Shown one piece after another: positions 17,644 to 26,870 of a stretch of 56,601 bases of DNA. Source of the stretch: DASQHW01 sp038209365 (GTDB lineage Bacteria; Actinomycetota; Acidimicrobiia; IMCC26256; PALSA-610); contig JBBQXS010000031.1 in the NCBI GenBank assembly GCA_038209365.1, positions 1-56,601 on the forward strand, given 5' to 3'. The notes under the pieces were generated by a model, which was not told where the DNA came from, searched no databases, and saw nothing but the letters and a program-made list of their open reading frames with translations. Each line of letters starts with the position of its first letter. The first letter of the stretch is position 1. Both the position numbers and the translations under genes were made by a program.

Positions 17644-17672
17644 AACATAGAATGAGAACTGTTCTCATTCAA
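17644..17672 (-). promoter_or_regulatory. Promoter of the metal-uptake operon
   Basis: On the minus strand TTGAAT (17667-17672) and TATGTT (17644-17649) are separated by exactly 17 nt, a good housekeeping-sigma promoter. Transcription would start near 17637 and leave a leader of about 40 nt with TAGGAGG before the lipoprotein GTG. Confidence 0.75.
17650..17670. promoter_or_regulatory. Fur/Zur-type operator, 21-bp palindrome
   Basis: Arms GAATGAGAAC and GTTCTCATTC are exact reverse complements around one central base. The core TGAGAAC-T-GTTCTCA is a perfect 7-1-7 repeat of the Fur superfamily type. It fills the spacer between the -35 and -10 hexamers of the metal-uptake operon, so binding would block RNA polymerase. 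The Fur-family gene at the end of the same operon is the expected binder. Confidence 0.85.
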
Positions 17673-17741
17673 CCATGTATATCCAAGGCCGGTGAGTCGG
17701 GCCACGTGGAGTTCGACGACCTCCGGGCGAGGAGTGCCCGG

Positions 17742-19412
17742 TCAGGGAAGTCCGGCTTGGCTGTCTGCGCGGCACGTCGCCCCGGCGTCGAGGCTCTCGC
17801 GCAGCATTCGCTCCGTGCGGCTGCGATCTACTTCGGCGTCGGGGTGGATGAAAGCGTCGCGGAAATCGGATTGTTCGACGAGCAGCCGCGCTGCGCATGC
17901 GGCGATCTCGCCCGGGGCGTGTTGGCCGGCGATTGTGGCCGTGAGGGCGTCGCGCCCGGCGGCGAGCGCGATCGCGGTGCGTATTTGCCCGTCACTCGGG
18001 GTCTCGGCGCGCGCGCCCGGGTCGCAGGATTCGAACACGGTCGTGTCTCCGGTCGTGTCGACACTGGCATCGGGCATCATCTCGGTCCAACGTCGGAGCG
18101 TCGCCCCGAGATAGGCGTCGGCGCGCGTGCTGCGTCCGGCGACCGACGCGCGGAAGCAGGTGCGACCCGCGCGGGTGTAGAGGACTTCGGAACCGGCCGA
18201 GTAGGCGTCGGCGGCGCGAAGCGCGGTCAGCGGTTCCATACGGGCGGCGAGCATCAGATACAGCGAGAAGGCGTCGAATTGATCGCCTCCGGACGACATC
18301 GTGATCTTCCTCTCATCGGCGCGCAGTGCGGGAACCGGTGGGCTCGCGGGTGCGTCTTCGATGGCAGTGGGGTCGAGGTAGATCCGCGTCGAGGGTGTCG
18401 GCCCGGTCAGTGCCGCGTCGATGGCCGAGTTGCCGTCGGTCGCGTCGAGCACGCGGACGACCTCGGGCCCGAAGATGTATGGCGCGCTGAAGAACGTCTC
18501 GACGACCGCGGGGATGTGTTGCGTACGTTGCGTCGCCTGCTCGGACGTGTGGGCGGAGAGACCGGCATACACGCGTTTGTCCGCCGCGGACTGGTCCCGG
18601 AGATACAGCTTTTCGATACGAGTGGCGTCACCTTCGATGAGCGCCCTGAGCGCATCTGACGAGCCCGTCGCCGACGCATCAGCGCGTTTTTCGAGCTTCG
18701 GCAGGTCGAAGTGCTGATCCTGCAGCACGTGCGTCAACTCATGCGCGAGGGTGACCCGCGTCTCGATGGTGAACGGCCCCGTGCCCCGGACGTAGATCTG
18801 TTTGTTGTCCGGATCGTAGAACGCGATTGTGTCGGCAGCATTGGTCGTGTTGACCGCGTCGACGAGATCGACGTCCGCGCCGAACAGACCGGCGGCCCGT
18901 AACAGGGCGGTGGCCTGGTCGATCTGCGTGCGTTGTTTCGTCAGTTCGTCCGGGCTCGTCGTCAATTTCTTCTCGAATGACTGCACCGACACGTAATGCA
19001 CCTTGACCGGATGCTTGAACGTCAGACCGCGCAACGCTTCAACCCGAGCCGCGATCGGCGCGAGCTGCGCGTCCCAATGCGACGGGTGGCCCGCATCGCC
19101 GGTCAGCTCGTACAGGCCGATGCCACCCACGACCAGGACCGCGAGGACGGCGAGGGCAGCGATCGATGCGAGCACCGGCAAGGAGGGCCCCGTGCGGGCC
19201 CGGGCCTCGGGACTGCTCCACGTCGCCGGTGGTGGAGAGGGCGACGCGGCGCCGGCGCCCGACGCTCCCGCCACGGGTACCTGCGCGGCTCCCGCCGGGG
19301 GTACCTGCGCGGGCGGCCGCGAGCGCCAGGGCGCAACTGTCGCCGTCCCGCACTTCGGGCACGACGTCACCGTCTCCGGGACCCAGTACTCGCAGGTCGG
19401 GCACGTCCTCAC
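17742..19412 (-). CDS. Membrane-anchored zinc metalloprotease with N-terminal zinc ribbon
   Basis: From the GTG at 19412 the protein has 556 residues. A zinc ribbon comes first (CPTC at 4-7, CPKC at 18-21), then a Pro/Ala-rich linker, one transmembrane helix (about 77-102) and a large extracytoplasmic domain with the zinc-binding motif AHELTHVLQDQHF (His224, Glu225, His228). The fold after the motif is not one I can name; it resembles DUF-type actinobacterial peptidases near the M48/gluzincin group. A start at GTG 19484 is possible, but its extra 24 residues are not protein-like and the ribbon would normally open the protein. It is divergent from the lipoprotein gene at 19535. Confidence 0.75.
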   Translation of the reverse strand: MRTCPTCEYWVPETVTSCPKCGTATVAPWRSRPPAQVPPAGAAQVPVAGASGAGAASPSPPPATWSSPEARARTGPSLPVLASIAALAVLAVLVVGGIGLYELTGDAGHPSHWDAQLAPIAARVEALRGLTFKHPVKVHYVSVQSFEKKLTTSPDELTKQRTQIDQATALLRAAGLFGADVDLVDAVNTTNAADTIAFYDPDNKQIYVRGTGPFTIETRVTLAHELTHVLQDQHFDLPKLEKRADASATGSSDALRALIEGDATRIEKLYLRDQSAADKRVYAGLSAHTSEQATQRTQHIPAVVETFFSAPYIFGPEVVRVLDATDGNSAIDAALTGPTPSTRIYLDPTAIEDAPASPPVPALRADERKITMSSGGDQFDAFSLYLMLAARMEPLTALRAADAYSAGSEVLYTRAGRTCFRASVAGRSTRADAYLGATLRRWTEMMPDASVDTTGDTTVFESCDPGARAETPSDGQIRTAIALAAGRDALTATIAGQHAPGEIAACAARLLVEQSDFRDAFIHPDAEVDRSRTERMLRESLDAGATCRADSQAGLP

Positions 19413-19534
19413 CAACGGGGTATCGGCCCCGACGAGGTTGACTCGAGCACAAATGGGTGGTCGGCGCCCCGCGGCGATCGCCACGACCGGGGTATAGGTT
19501 CGCCGTGGATGCCGAGGCAGGGGGGTCTCGCACG

Positions 19535-21805
19535 ATGACGCGGCGGGTCGCGTCGGAGAATGTCCTCTCGCGGCGCGGCACCCGTATCTCCTTCTGCCTC
19601 GCGGCGGCGATGCTCATCACCCTGGGGCTCGCGGCGTGCCAGCCGCCGCCCAGCGGTGGCAGCTTCACCGACGTGGTCGTGCTCAAAGGGTTGAACGCAC
19701 CGACGACATTCCGTTTCTCTCCCGACGGGCGTGTCTTCGTCGCGGAGAAGAGCGGGTTGATCAAGGTGTTCGACAGCTTGAGCGACCCCACACCGACGAT
19801 CTTCGCCGACCTGCGTACCGAGGTTCACAACTACTGGGATCGCGGGTTGCTCGGTATGGTGCTCGACCCAAACTTTCCGCAGAACCCGTGGGTGTACGTG
19901 CTCTACGCACGCGACGCGCCGATCGGTGGCAGCGCGCCCGTGTGGAACGACGGGTGTCCGACCCCGCCCGGTCCCCAGGACGACGGGTGTGTCGTCAGCG
20001 GCCGCCTCGCGCGACTCGAAGCGTCCGGCAATCACATGACCGGCACCATGCAAGTGCTCATCGACGACTGGTGCGCGCAATATCCGAGTCACACCATCGG
20101 CGACCTCCAATTCGGAAGTGACGGCGCGTTGTACGTGAGCGGCGGCGACGGCGCCGGCTTCTCCACCTGGCTGGAGTACGGACAGCGTGGTGTCCCTCAG
20201 ACCAATCCGTGCGGCGATCCGCCCGGCGGCGTCGGCGGCGCGATGACGCCCCCATCGGCCGAGGGAGGTGCGTTGCGCTCCCAGGACCTGCGCACCAACG
20301 GAGATCCTGTCGGCCTCGATGGCACGTTGCTGCGCGTCAACCCGGCCACCGGCGACGGGCTCCCCGACAATCCCTTCGCGTCGAGTCCCGATCCGAACGC
20401 ACGGCGCATCGTCGCCTACGGGTTTCGCAATCCGTTCCGCTTCGTGTTGCGACCCGGCAGCAGCGAGGTGTGGGTCGGAGACGTTGGCTGGGGGAGTTAC
20501 GAGGAGATCAACCGCGTCAACAACCCCAGGTCGCCGACCGTCGCGGACTTCGGGTGGCCCTGCTACGAGGGCACCGGCCGGCAGCCGTCATGGGACGCGG
20601 GGGACTTCTCCATCTGCGAGAACCTGTACGCCGCGGGAAGTACCGCGGTGACTCCGCCGGTGTTCCGGTACAGCCACGCGGCCGAGGTGATCGCGGGCGA
20701 CAACTGCGGAAACGGCGGATCCATCACCGGTCTCGCGTTCATGCCCGCCGACGCGATCGCGTACCCGGCCGAGTATCAAGGCGCGATGTTCTTCGCCGAC
20801 TATTCGCGAGAGTGCATCTGGGTCGCGCCCCGCAAGGGAGCGAACGCGCCCCAGCCGGACATGTCCAAGCGCCGCCTCTTCATGACCGCAAGTGAGCCGG
20901 TCGATCTGCAGATCGGTCCGAACGGCGACCTGTTCTATGCCGACCTCACTGGATCGATTCATGAGATCCGCTACAACTCGCCACCGGTCGCCGTGATCAC
21001 ATCGGACAACAGGTTCGGACCGGTGCCGCTCACTGTGCACTTCGACGGTACGACCTCGTACCCCAGCTACAGCAGTCCCCTGACGTATGCGTGGGATCTC
21101 GACGGCGACGGCGCGTACGACGACTCGACGTCGCCGACGCCGGCGTTCACATACACCGCCTCGCAGAATGTCACCGTCCGGCTGAAGGTGACCGATAACA
21201 GAGGAGGCGTCGGCACCGCCACGACGGTCGTGAGACCGGGGGACACGCCACCGACGCCGGTCATCGATACGCCGCCGAACGGAACGACCTGGCGCGTCGG
21301 CCAGCAAATCGACTTCTCGGGCCACGCCGACGATGCCGAGCAGGGCCCGCTCCCGAGCACGGCACTCAAGTGGACGCTGTTCGTGCATCACTGCCCGTCG
21401 TCGTGCCACGTCCACACGATTCAGACCTTCGACCAGACCGACCAGGGCAGCTTCGTCGCCCCGGAGCACGACTATCCGTCGTTCCTCGAGCTGAAGCTGA
21501 CCGCAACCGACGCCCGCGGCCTGGCCGCCGGCAAGAGCATCCGGCTCGACCCCCAGACCGCGACGCTCACCCTCCAATCCGACCCGTCGGGGCTGAACGC
21601 CGCGGCCGGCGGCACCACTGGTGCGACACCGTTCACGATCACGGTGATCTCGGGCTCGACCGTGACCGTGTCGGCGCCGTCGCCGCAGACAATGGGCTCC
21701 ACCGAGTATCAGTTCGACTCCTGGTCCGACGGCGGTGCGCAAACGCACGAGGTCGCGGTGTCGACAGCCACGACCTTGCTCGCGCAGTACACGGCGTCAC
21801 CCTGA
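19535..21805 (+). CDS. Glucose/sorbosone dehydrogenase-like lipoprotein with PKD domain
   Basis: The 756-residue protein starts with a signal and lipobox (LGLAACQ). The first 490 residues form a six-bladed beta-propeller of the PQQ-dependent sugar dehydrogenase type: FRFSPDGRVFVAEKSGLIKV, RGLLGMVLDPNF, TIGDLQFGSDGALYVSGGDG, GYGFRNPFRF-like (AYGFRNPFRFVLRPGS) and WVGDVGWGSYEEIN. A PKD domain follows (VPLTVHFDGTTSYP, YAWDLDGDGAYDDS, NVTVRLKVTDN), then a second Ig-like region and a C-terminal beta domain. It probably acts on sugars or polyols outside the cell. The ATG 19535 follows a G-run; GTG 19505 is the alternative start. Confidence 0.85.
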   Translation: MTRRVASENVLSRRGTRISFCLAAAMLITLGLAACQPPPSGGSFTDVVVLKGLNAPTTFRFSPDGRVFVAEKSGLIKVFDSLSDPTPTIFADLRTEVHNYWDRGLLGMVLDPNFPQNPWVYVLYARDAPIGGSAPVWNDGCPTPPGPQDDGCVVSGRLARLEASGNHMTGTMQVLIDDWCAQYPSHTIGDLQFGSDGALYVSGGDGAGFSTWLEYGQRGVPQTNPCGDPPGGVGGAMTPPSAEGGALRSQDLRTNGDPVGLDGTLLRVNPATGDGLPDNPFASSPDPNARRIVAYGFRNPFRFVLRPGSSEVWVGDVGWGSYEEINRVNNPRSPTVADFGWPCYEGTGRQPSWDAGDFSICENLYAAGSTAVTPPVFRYSHAAEVIAGDNCGNGGSITGLAFMPADAIAYPAEYQGAMFFADYSRECIWVAPRKGANAPQPDMSKRRLFMTASEPVDLQIGPNGDLFYADLTGSIHEIRYNSPPVAVITSDNRFGPVPLTVHFDGTTSYPSYSSPLTYAWDLDGDGAYDDSTSPTPAFTYTASQNVTVRLKVTDNRGGVGTATTVVRPGDTPPTPVIDTPPNGTTWRVGQQIDFSGHADDAEQGPLPSTALKWTLFVHHCPSSCHVHTIQTFDQTDQGSFVAPEHDYPSFLELKLTATDARGLAAGKSIRLDPQTATLTLQSDPSGLNAAAGGTTGATPFTITVISGSTVTVSAPSPQTMGSTEYQFDSWSDGGAQTHEVAVSTATTLLAQYTASP

Positions 21806-21835
21806 TCGAGCACGCCCGTTCGTGTCGGTGGCGCG

Positions 21836-22684
21836 TCAGGGCTTGACGAAGCGTTGGATGAATTTGAGCGCGGTGTCGGCAACTTCGCGCCAGCCATGGT
21901 CGATCGTGAGCGAGTGACCGCGACCGGGCATCTCGACGAACTCCGTGACTCCCTTGTTGCGCTTCTGCTTCTTGTACGAAGCGTGAGCGATCTTCCAGGG
22001 CACGGTGTTGTCCTTCTCGCCGTCCATGATCAGCAACGGCCCGCGGTCGGGATTCTTGGATTTCACTTTCGCTTCGGTCCACGGGTTGAGGTTCGCGGTC
22101 GCGGCTTGGAAGAGCGGGGTCCCCGAACCCGGCACCGCGTAGGTGTTGTAGAGCACATGGGCCTCGTCCTCGGGTATGGCGTTCGCGAAGCCGAACCGGA
22201 ACTGCTCGAAGGTCAACGGCACCGCACGGTGGCGATTCGCAGGATTGTGGAGCACCGGCGCGGCCGACTTCAGTGCCGAGATCGGCAGGGGGAGCACGCC
22301 GCGGAACGGTGCGGGGTCGATCGCCACGGTGGCATCGGCGACACCGCGACCTGCGAGGATCTGGGCGAGCAACCCCCCGAACGAGTGCCCGATGAGCGCG
22401 GGCCGATTCGTGAGCTCGCCGATCACCTCCTCGAAGTGGTCGGCGATCTGTCCGACCGTCTTGTGGGCGAAGACGTCGGGGTGCTCGTTCGCGGCCTCGA
22501 CGGTGTCGGGATCGTCGGGCCAGCCCGGCGCCAGCGTCGAGTATCCGGCGTCCTCGAAGACGCCGCACCACCGGTCCCAGCTGCTCGGCAGCAACCAGAG
22601 TCCGTGCACGAAGACGACCGGGGTCTTCCCGGAGGCGTTCGCCTGGTCGATCTGCTCGGCTTCGTGCGGCGTGACGTCCGCCAT
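21836..22684 (-). CDS. Alpha/beta hydrolase
   Basis: The 282-residue protein has the oxyanion-hole strand VVFVHGLW (23-30), the nucleophile elbow GHSFGG with Ser101, a likely acid in LLIMDGEKDNTVP and the catalytic His in PGRGHSLTID. No signal peptide is present. The ATG has AAGGAG 6 nt upstream. It resembles the esterase/haloperoxidase-like hydrolases common in actinobacteria; the substrate is unknown. It converges with the dehydrogenase gene. Confidence 0.88.
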   Translation of the reverse strand: MADVTPHEAEQIDQANASGKTPVVFVHGLWLLPSSWDRWCGVFEDAGYSTLAPGWPDDPDTVEAANEHPDVFAHKTVGQIADHFEEVIGELTNRPALIGHSFGGLLAQILAGRGVADATVAIDPAPFRGVLPLPISALKSAAPVLHNPANRHRAVPLTFEQFRFGFANAIPEDEAHVLYNTYAVPGSGTPLFQAATANLNPWTEAKVKSKNPDRGPLLIMDGEKDNTVPWKIAHASYKKQKRNKGVTEFVEMPGRGHSLTIDHGWREVADTALKFIQRFVKP

Positions 22685-22881
22685 GAGGTGCTCCTTCGGG
22701 GGCGAGAGTCGATGCTGTGTGCGCACGAAGGATCGCGCGCACTCCTCACACCGTCGACGCCGCCGAAGTTCCGCCCCGAGGACCGACGGTTCGTGGGCAC
22801 GAATTCCGACACAGATGTCGGGAACGGTGCCCACGCCTTCGGCGGATGCCTGCCGATCAAGAGGAGTCGGCCCGCAGCCGG

Positions 22882-22887
22882 TAAAAT
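22882..22887 (+). promoter_or_regulatory. Candidate -10 hexamer TAAAAT
   Basis: TAAAAT stands out in a GC-rich intergenic region about 40 nt before the start of the small membrane protein gene. No clear -35 is seen. It would drive the membrane protein and the coupled MFS gene. Confidence 0.35.
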
Positions 22888-22926
22888 CGCCCACTCTGCG
22901 CAGCGCCGACCCGAGGGCCTCGCCAG

Positions 22927-23277
22927 ATGACAAGTACTGCGACAGTGGAAGATACGCCTGAGCAGGTCCTGGCGCGACTCGAGCGGTACGCGGCGTCGAT
23001 CGGCATTGCCGCGCCGCGACCCGGGCCGCCAGCCGTGCCGTCGACGACCTCTCACGAGCTGCGGCAGATCGGCATCGAGGCAATGGGCTATGTCGTCGGG
23101 CTCGCCTGTTGCGTCGCGGCGATCTTCGCCTTTCAGCTGCTCGACCAGACCATCGCCACGGTTCTCATCGCCGGTTTCGTGCTCGGCGGGGCGATCGCCA
23201 CAACGCGGCACTTCCCGCTCGCGCTGTGGTGGACGCTGGGCTTCGCGATCGGCGGCGTGCTCGCGCGCTGGTCGTGA
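22927..23277 (+). CDS. Small two-pass membrane protein coupled to MFS transporter
   Basis: The 116-residue protein has a 45-residue polar, Pro-rich N-terminus and then two or three hydrophobic helices (GYVVGLACCVAAIFAFQLL, ATVLIAGFVLGGAIA, LWWTLGFAIGGVLARW). GAGGG lies about 9 nt before the ATG. Its stop overlaps the GTG of the MFS gene by 4 nt, so both are translated together; an assembly partner for the transporter is possible. I do not know the family. Confidence 0.7.
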   Translation: MTSTATVEDTPEQVLARLERYAASIGIAAPRPGPPAVPSTTSHELRQIGIEAMGYVVGLACCVAAIFAFQLLDQTIATVLIAGFVLGGAIATTRHFPLALWWTLGFAIGGVLARWS

Positions 23278-24542
23278 CCCGCGACAACTCACTCCTCCGG
23301 CAGCGCGATTTCGTGCACCTCTGGTGTGCGGAATCCGTGTCGCAGCTCGGCAGCCAGGTCAGCCTCCTCGCGCTGCCGCTCGTCGCGATCACCCTGCTGC
23401 ATGCGACGACATTCCAGGTCGGTGCATTGACTGCGGTGGAGATGTCCCCGTTCGTGCTGATCGGCCTCCCCGCCGGCGCGATCGTCGACCGCCTGCCGCG
23501 TCGCCCGGTGCTCGTGTGGTGTGACATCGGACGCGCGTTCGCGCTCTCGTCGATCCCGATCGCTTACGCCTTCGACGCGCTGACGTACGCGCAGTTGCTC
23601 GCGGTCGTGTTCGTCACGGGCGCACTGACGGTGTTCTTCGACGTCGCGTATCAATCGATCCTCCCCGCGCTCGTGGAGCACGAACAGATCGTGGAGGGCA
23701 ACGCGAAGCTCGAGATCAGCCGATCGGGCGCGCAGCTGGCCGGCCCGGGACTCGGCGGATTGCTCGTGCAATGGATCGGTGCCGCGAGCGCGATCACCGC
23801 CGACGCCGTGAGCTTCGTCGTCTCGGCCGTCTTCCTGCGCGGCATCCGAGCCCAGGAGCCGCCGATCGAGGTCACCGCCGCCGACGAAGTGAGTCGGCTG
23901 CGCGCGCTCGGGCGCGAGATTCGAGAAGGGCTCGGCTACGTGTTGCGTCATCGCGTGCTGCGCATGATCGCGGGAAGCACCGCGACCTCGAACTTCTTCA
24001 GCTCGATGTCGTTCGCGGTCTTCCTGCTCTACGCGGTGCGTGAACGGCACTACAGCGCCGGGCTCGTCGGCCTCGTCTTCTCCCTCGGCAACGTCGGTGT
24101 GCTCGTCGCCGCGCTGACTGCGGGGCGCCTCACGGAGAAGATCAGGCTCGGCCGTGCGATCTGGCTCGGGATGTTCGTCGGTCAGATCGGGACGTTGGTG
24201 ATCGCGCTTGCGCCCGCGCAGCATGCGCTGCCCTATTTCGTCGCCGCGTGGTTGGGCTTCGGCTTCGGCGGCACGCTCTACAACATCGACCAGGTGAGCC
24301 TGCGACAAGCGATCACACCCCACCGGCTCCAGGGCCGCATGAACGCGTCCATGCGCTTCATGGTGTGGGGCACGATGCCATTCGGGTCGCTGGCCGGCGG
24401 GGCGCTCGGGTCCGCGATCGGGTTGCGGTCGACGCTGCTCGTCGCCGGGATCGGCGGCCTGCTCGCCGTGTTGTGGGTGTCGGCGCGGGCGGTGCGGGAG
24501 CTGGACACGATCCCGGACGCTGTGCCCACCGCTACAACGTGA
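23274..24542 (+). CDS. MFS transporter (EntS/MFS_3-like)
   Basis: From GTG 23274 the 422-residue protein has twelve predicted helices. It begins with FVHLWCAESVSQLGSQVSLL, and the loop GLPAGAIVDRLPRRPVL matches the conserved 2-3 loop of the EntS-type exporters. TRDNSLLRQRDF upstream of TM1 is the usual cytoplasmic lead. The family exports siderophores, drugs or other small molecules. The last 11 nt overlap the end of asd on the other strand. Confidence 0.85.
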   Translation: MTRDNSLLRQRDFVHLWCAESVSQLGSQVSLLALPLVAITLLHATTFQVGALTAVEMSPFVLIGLPAGAIVDRLPRRPVLVWCDIGRAFALSSIPIAYAFDALTYAQLLAVVFVTGALTVFFDVAYQSILPALVEHEQIVEGNAKLEISRSGAQLAGPGLGGLLVQWIGAASAITADAVSFVVSAVFLRGIRAQEPPIEVTAADEVSRLRALGREIREGLGYVLRHRVLRMIAGSTATSNFFSSMSFAVFLLYAVRERHYSAGLVGLVFSLGNVGVLVAALTAGRLTEKIRLGRAIWLGMFVGQIGTLVIALAPAQHALPYFVAAWLGFGFGGTLYNIDQVSLRQAITPHRLQGRMNASMRFMVWGTMPFGSLAGGALGSAIGLRSTLLVAGIGGLLAVLWVSARAVRELDTIPDAVPTATT

Positions 24543-25560
24543 GCAGCACCTCGGCCAGCTGCACGCCGTTCAATGCGGCACCCTTGAGGAGATTGTCGCC
24601 CGTCGCCCAGATGTCGAGCGTGCCCGGCTCCGACGGATCCTCGCGGATGCGTCCGACGAGGATGTCGTCGATGCCGGCGCCTTCCTGGGGTGTCGGGAAG
24701 CCATCACCGTCGTCGACCAGCCGCACTCCCGGCGCGTCGGCCAGCAGCTCGACCGCTTCGGCCTTGCTCATCGGCCGGTGGAACCGCACGTTGGCCGTGA
24801 CGGCATGGCCGACGTAGACGGGAACGCGCACGCACGTGACCGTGCAGCGAATCTCGTCGTCGTGGAGGATCTTGCGCGTCTCGCGCACCATCTTCCACTC
24901 CTCCGACGTATAGCCCTGTTCCTTCACCGAGCCCGCGAGCGGGATCACGTTGCCGGCGATCGGCTTCGACCACACCTCGCCTTCCACGAGCGGGCGTTCG
25001 AACGTGGCGGCGCGCGCGAGCTCCGCTGACCGACCGTCGAGCTTCGCCCATTGGGCGTCGAGCTCGTTGATACCGGCGATGCCCGCGCCGGACACCGACT
25101 GGTATGTCGACACGACCATCCGGTCGATGCGCGCGGCACGGTGCAACGGGGCCAGCGCCATCACCGGGATCGTGGTCGTGCAGTTCGGGGACGACGCGAT
25201 GCCCTTCGGCATGTGTCGCATGTCTTGGGAGTTGACTCCCGCGATGACCAGCGGCACGTCGGGGTCCATGCGGAACGCGGCAGACTTGTCGATCACCTTC
25301 GCTCCCGCGCCGACGGCCTTCGGTGTCCACTCGAGCGAGATCGGGTCGTCGACATCGACGATCACGAGCTCGAGCCCGTCGAAGCACCCGTCGCGCAGCA
25401 CTTCGCAGATCACTTCACCGTCGCCGAAGCGAAGCTTGCGACCCTCCGAGCGGGGCGACGCGTACACACGCAGCTCGTCGACCGGGTACTTGCGCTCCCC
25501 GAGGAGCCTCAACAGCTCGGTTCCGACCAGTCCCGTCGCGCCCATCACACCGATCCGCAC
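24532..25560 (-). CDS. asd: Aspartate-semialdehyde dehydrogenase
   Basis: The enzyme reduces aspartyl phosphate to aspartate semialdehyde with NADPH, leading to lysine/diaminopimelate, threonine and methionine. The 342-residue protein has the N-terminal NADP motif GATGLVGTELL (7-17), the catalytic Cys127 in IASSPNCTTTIPVMAL, and MVVSTYQSVSGAG. The GTG at 25560 has AAGGAG six nt upstream; that site overlaps the lysC stop, so the two genes form an operon. Confidence 0.95.
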   Translation of the reverse strand: MRIGVMGATGLVGTELLRLLGERKYPVDELRVYASPRSEGRKLRFGDGEVICEVLRDGCFDGLELVIVDVDDPISLEWTPKAVGAGAKVIDKSAAFRMDPDVPLVIAGVNSQDMRHMPKGIASSPNCTTTIPVMALAPLHRAARIDRMVVSTYQSVSGAGIAGINELDAQWAKLDGRSAELARAATFERPLVEGEVWSKPIAGNVIPLAGSVKEQGYTSEEWKMVRETRKILHDDEIRCTVTCVRVPVYVGHAVTANVRFHRPMSKAEAVELLADAPGVRLVDDGDGFPTPQEGAGIDDILVGRIREDPSEPGTLDIWATGDNLLKGAALNGVQLAEVLLTL

Positions 25561-25563
25561 GTG

Positions 25564-26799
25564 TTACTCCTTGTCCAGATCGAACGCCGCGTGCAGGGCC
25601 CGCACCGCGCGCTCGACGTCGCCCTCGCCCACGACGCACGAGATCCGGATCGTCGACGTGCTGATCATCTCGATGTTGACGCCTTCCGCGGCGAGCACCT
25701 CGAACATCTTCGCCGCGATGCCGGGATGAGTCTTCATGCCGGCGCCGACGAGGGAGACCCTTCCGATGCGCTGATCGGTGCGATAGCCGGTGGCCTCGGT
25801 ATCGACGAGGATCTTCTCCATGCACTGCGTCGCCTTCGGGGCATCGGTGCGCGGCACGGTGAAGCTGATGTCAGTGTGACCGGCCGTCGACACGTTCTGC
25901 ACGATCATGTCGACGTTGACGCCGGCCTCGGCAAGGTCGCGGAACACGGTGGCCGCGACCCCTGGCCGGTCGGGCACCTGCTCGATCGTGACCTTCGCCT
26001 CGGAGATGTCGTGGGTGACCCCCGAGATGATTGCTTGTTCCATCGACTCCATGGCGCCCATCGACGCGTCCTCCTCGGTGACCCATGTACCCGGCGCCCA
26101 TGTGAAGCTCGACCGCACGTGCACCGGCACCCGGTGGTTACGCGCGAATTCGACCGACCGCAACGCGAGCACGCGCCCGCCGGTGGCGGCCATCTCGAGC
26201 ATCTCCTCGAAGGACACCCGTGCGAGCTTGCGCGCCGTCGGCACGATGCGCGGATCGGCCGTATAGACGCCTTCGACGTCGGTGTAGATCTCGCAGGCAT
26301 CCGCACGCAGCGCGGCCGCAAGCGCGACCGCCGTCGTGTCGGAACCGCCCCGGCCGAGCGTGGTGATGTCGCGCGCAGTCGAGACGCCCTGGAATCCGGC
26401 AACGATCGCGACCTTGCCGCCGGCGAGCGCGTCACGTATACGGTCGGCCCGCACCTCGATGATCTTCGCCTTGCCATGGTCGGTGTCGGTGACGATGCCC
26501 GCCTGACTCCCGGTGAAGCTCACCGCGGGCTGGCCGAGGTCCTCGACCGCCATCGTGAGCAACGCCATCGAGATCCGCTCCCCTGCCGTCAGCAACATGT
26601 CCATCTCCCGCCCGCGGGGCCGCTCGGCGACGTCGTGGGCGAGCCGGACGAGATCGTCGGTCGTCTTCCCCATCGCCGACACGACGACGACCACGTCGTC
26701 ACCCGCCCGGCGCGTTCGCACGACGTGATCGGCCACAGCACGAATCCGGTCGGGATCCGCCACCGAAGTGCCGCCGAACTTCTGTATGAGAAACGCCAC
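25564..26799 (-). CDS. lysC: Aspartate kinase
   Basis: The enzyme phosphorylates aspartate in the first step of the aspartate family pathway. The 411-residue protein begins with the kinase motif QKFGGTSVADPDRI, carries GFQGVSTARDITTLGRGGSD (ATP site) and two C-terminal ACT domains (about 270-340 and 350-411; ISGVTHDISEAKVTIEQVP, VSLVGAGMKTHPGIAAKMFE) that normally bind feedback inhibitors such as lysine or threonine. GTG 26799 is preceded by TAGCCT at 8 nt rather than by a ribosome site. An internal start for a separate regulatory subunit, known in some relatives, was not seen clearly. Confidence 0.95.
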   Translation of the reverse strand: MAFLIQKFGGTSVADPDRIRAVADHVVRTRRAGDDVVVVVSAMGKTTDDLVRLAHDVAERPRGREMDMLLTAGERISMALLTMAVEDLGQPAVSFTGSQAGIVTDTDHGKAKIIEVRADRIRDALAGGKVAIVAGFQGVSTARDITTLGRGGSDTTAVALAAALRADACEIYTDVEGVYTADPRIVPTARKLARVSFEEMLEMAATGGRVLALRSVEFARNHRVPVHVRSSFTWAPGTWVTEEDASMGAMESMEQAIISGVTHDISEAKVTIEQVPDRPGVAATVFRDLAEAGVNVDMIVQNVSTAGHTDISFTVPRTDAPKATQCMEKILVDTEATGYRTDQRIGRVSLVGAGMKTHPGIAAKMFEVLAAEGVNIEMISTSTIRISCVVGEGDVERAVRALHAAFDLDKE

Positions 26800-26807
26800 G
26801 GCATTCC

Positions 26808-26813
26808 AGGCTA
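26808..26813 (-). promoter_or_regulatory. -10 hexamer TAGCCT for lysC-asd
   Basis: TAGCCT (minus strand) ends 8 nt before the lysC GTG. This predicts a leaderless or near-leaderless transcript. No -35 is recognisable. Confidence 0.45.
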
Positions 26814-26856
26814 CTGGCGTGTCGCACCCGACCCGGGCGGGTTTCCCGGGGCGCTG

Positions 26857-26862
26857 TACATT
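26857..26862 (+). promoter_or_regulatory. -10 hexamer TACATT for the cyclophilin gene
   Basis: TACATT ends 8 nt before GTG 26871. It is divergent from and 43 nt away from the lysC hexamer. An AAAGG within the 8 nt could also act as a ribosome site if transcription starts earlier. Confidence 0.35.
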
Positions 26863-26870
26863 CAAAGGCT

